Assembly (NCBI GenBank): GCA_002205125.1
Contig: NIOE01000008.1
Location: forward strand, 186,001 to 250,000
Length of the DNA: 64,000 nucleotides
Direction of reading: 5' to 3'
Source of the DNA: Roseateles noduli
GTDB lineage: Bacteria > Pseudomonadota > Gammaproteobacteria > Burkholderiales > Burkholderiaceae_C
Shown: piece after piece, positions 63,479 through 64,000 of the stretch
Layout of the letters: the number at the start of each line of letters is the position of its first letter
Position numbering within the stretch: the first letter of the stretch is position 1
Notes under the pieces: model-generated
Database searches by the model: none
Told to the model about the DNA's origin: nothing
The model's input: only the letters and a program-made list of their open reading frames with translations
Program-made: the position numbers and the translations under genes

Positions 63479-64000
63479 TCAGAACTTGATGCTCGCGCCG
63501 AGCGTGAACGCACGGCCCCAGCGGTTGTAGCCCTGCGGCAAGGTGATGTTGCCGTCGCCCAGCGTGTACTCCTGCTTGGCGTCGGTGAGGTTGCGGCCCT
63601 CGATGGAGACGCGCAGCCACTTGTTGACGTCGTACGCGGCCTGCGCGGTCAGCCAGGTGATGGCCTTGGCGCGCTCGTTGAAGCCCGGGCCGATCACGTT
63701 GATCGCGGACACGAACTCGTCCGTGTGGTCGGCCGTGGCGCTGATGCTCCACGGGCCCTTCTCGTACAGCAGGCCCAGCGACGAGGTCGCCGGCGCGATG
63801 CCTTCCAGCGGGCGCTTCTCGCCGCCCACCCAGCTGTCGGAGCGGTTGCGCGTGTACTGCGCCCGCACGCCGAAGCCGTTGTCCCACAGGTGCTGGAAGC
63901 CGATCTCCATGCCGCGGACCTTGGCCTTGTCGCCGTTGATGGGCTTCATCACGTTGAACAGGTGGCCCGGCACGCCGATGTCGACGCCGGTGGTCCAGCT
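63479..64000 (-). CDS. TonB-dependent receptor (C-terminal part only)
   Basis: Only the last 173 codons are inside; the frame continues past base 64000. The end is a beta-barrel: GMEIGFQHLWDNGFGVRAQYTRN, TSSLGLLYEKGPWSISATADHTDEF, WLRVSIEGRNLTDAKQEYTLGDGNITLPQGYNRWGRAFTLGASIKF, with the usual terminal Phe for BAM insertion. NLTDAKQ and GRAFTLG are typical of sugar-type receptors. It ends 209 bases before GH114, and is probably the outer-membrane importer for the same glycan. Confidence 0.9.
   Translation of the reverse strand, partial: SWTTGVDIGVPGHLFNVMKPINGDKAKVRGMEIGFQHLWDNGFGVRAQYTRNRSDSWVGGEKRPLEGIAPATSSLGLLYEKGPWSISATADHTDEFVSAINVIGPGFNERAKAITWLTAQAAYDVNKWLRVSIEGRNLTDAKQEYTLGDGNITLPQGYNRWGRAFTLGASIKF

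Overview
The window is high-GC DNA with a gene density and gene content typical of a betaproteobacterium of the order Burkholderiales. Pointers are the DUF971-ubiE pair, the Bug-type solute receptor, the fused FAD/Fe-S oxidoreductase of the DUF3683 kind, the hemP-headed haem operon ending in a DUF2325 gene, and a PEP-CTERM protein. The many secreted hydrolases (subtilase, M13 peptidase, GH16, GH36, GH114) fit a polymer-degrading soil or freshwater genus such as Roseateles/Mitsuaria. The genus is inference; no rRNA or other marker was seen.

Layout. 1-2.1 kb: end of an AaeA-like efflux adaptor gene and a NodT-type outer-membrane factor. 2.2-5.6 kb: a PHP-type lipoprotein and a PEP-CTERM protein preceded by LacI-type palindromes. 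5.8-9.1 kb: a hipBA toxin-antitoxin operon with a four-unit, 27-bp-period operator array, divergent from a flavodoxin-fold reductase and a small gene. 9.2-11.8 kb: ubiE, DUF971, and an overlapping pair made of an M15-like peptidase and a secreted protein. 12-20.5 kb: subtilase, M13 peptidase, a small secreted protein, a Bug-family receptor and a chemotaxis receptor. 20.6-30 kb: a 1307-residue FAD/Fe-S dehydrogenase divergent from a complete ugpBAECQ operon for glycerol-3-phosphate and glycerophosphodiesters.

30-35 kb: GNAT acetyltransferase, MFS exporter (with a possible 28-codon leader ORF), gamma-glutamyltransferase and a His/Lys-rich exported protein. 34.7-44.7 kb is an iron and haem block: bfd, bfr, a Fur box, then hemP-hmuR-hmuS-hmuT-hmuU-hmuV-tonB-DUF2325, with most junctions overlapping or only a few bases apart. 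44.8-46.8 kb: three poorly known reverse-strand genes, one resembling Imm26 immunity proteins. 46.9-51.3 kb: class C-type serine hydrolase, DUF1090, a LivJ-type binding protein, a small membrane protein, GFA and DoxX proteins.

51.5-55.9 kb: a GH16 glucanase behind a perfect 16-bp LacI-type palindrome, a DUF2867-like protein, a methyltransferase, a glycosyltransferase and a GNAT enzyme. 55.9-64 kb: MFS transporter, CsgG-like lipoprotein, an inverted REP pair, then a reverse-strand carbohydrate cluster (GH36, amidohydrolase, GH114, and the end of a TonB-dependent receptor gene).

No rRNA, tRNA, CRISPR array, insertion sequence or prophage was seen. The strongest candidates for new biology are the hipBA operator array, the overlapping M15-like/secreted pair, the immunity-like cluster, and the DUF2325 protein welded to the haem operon.
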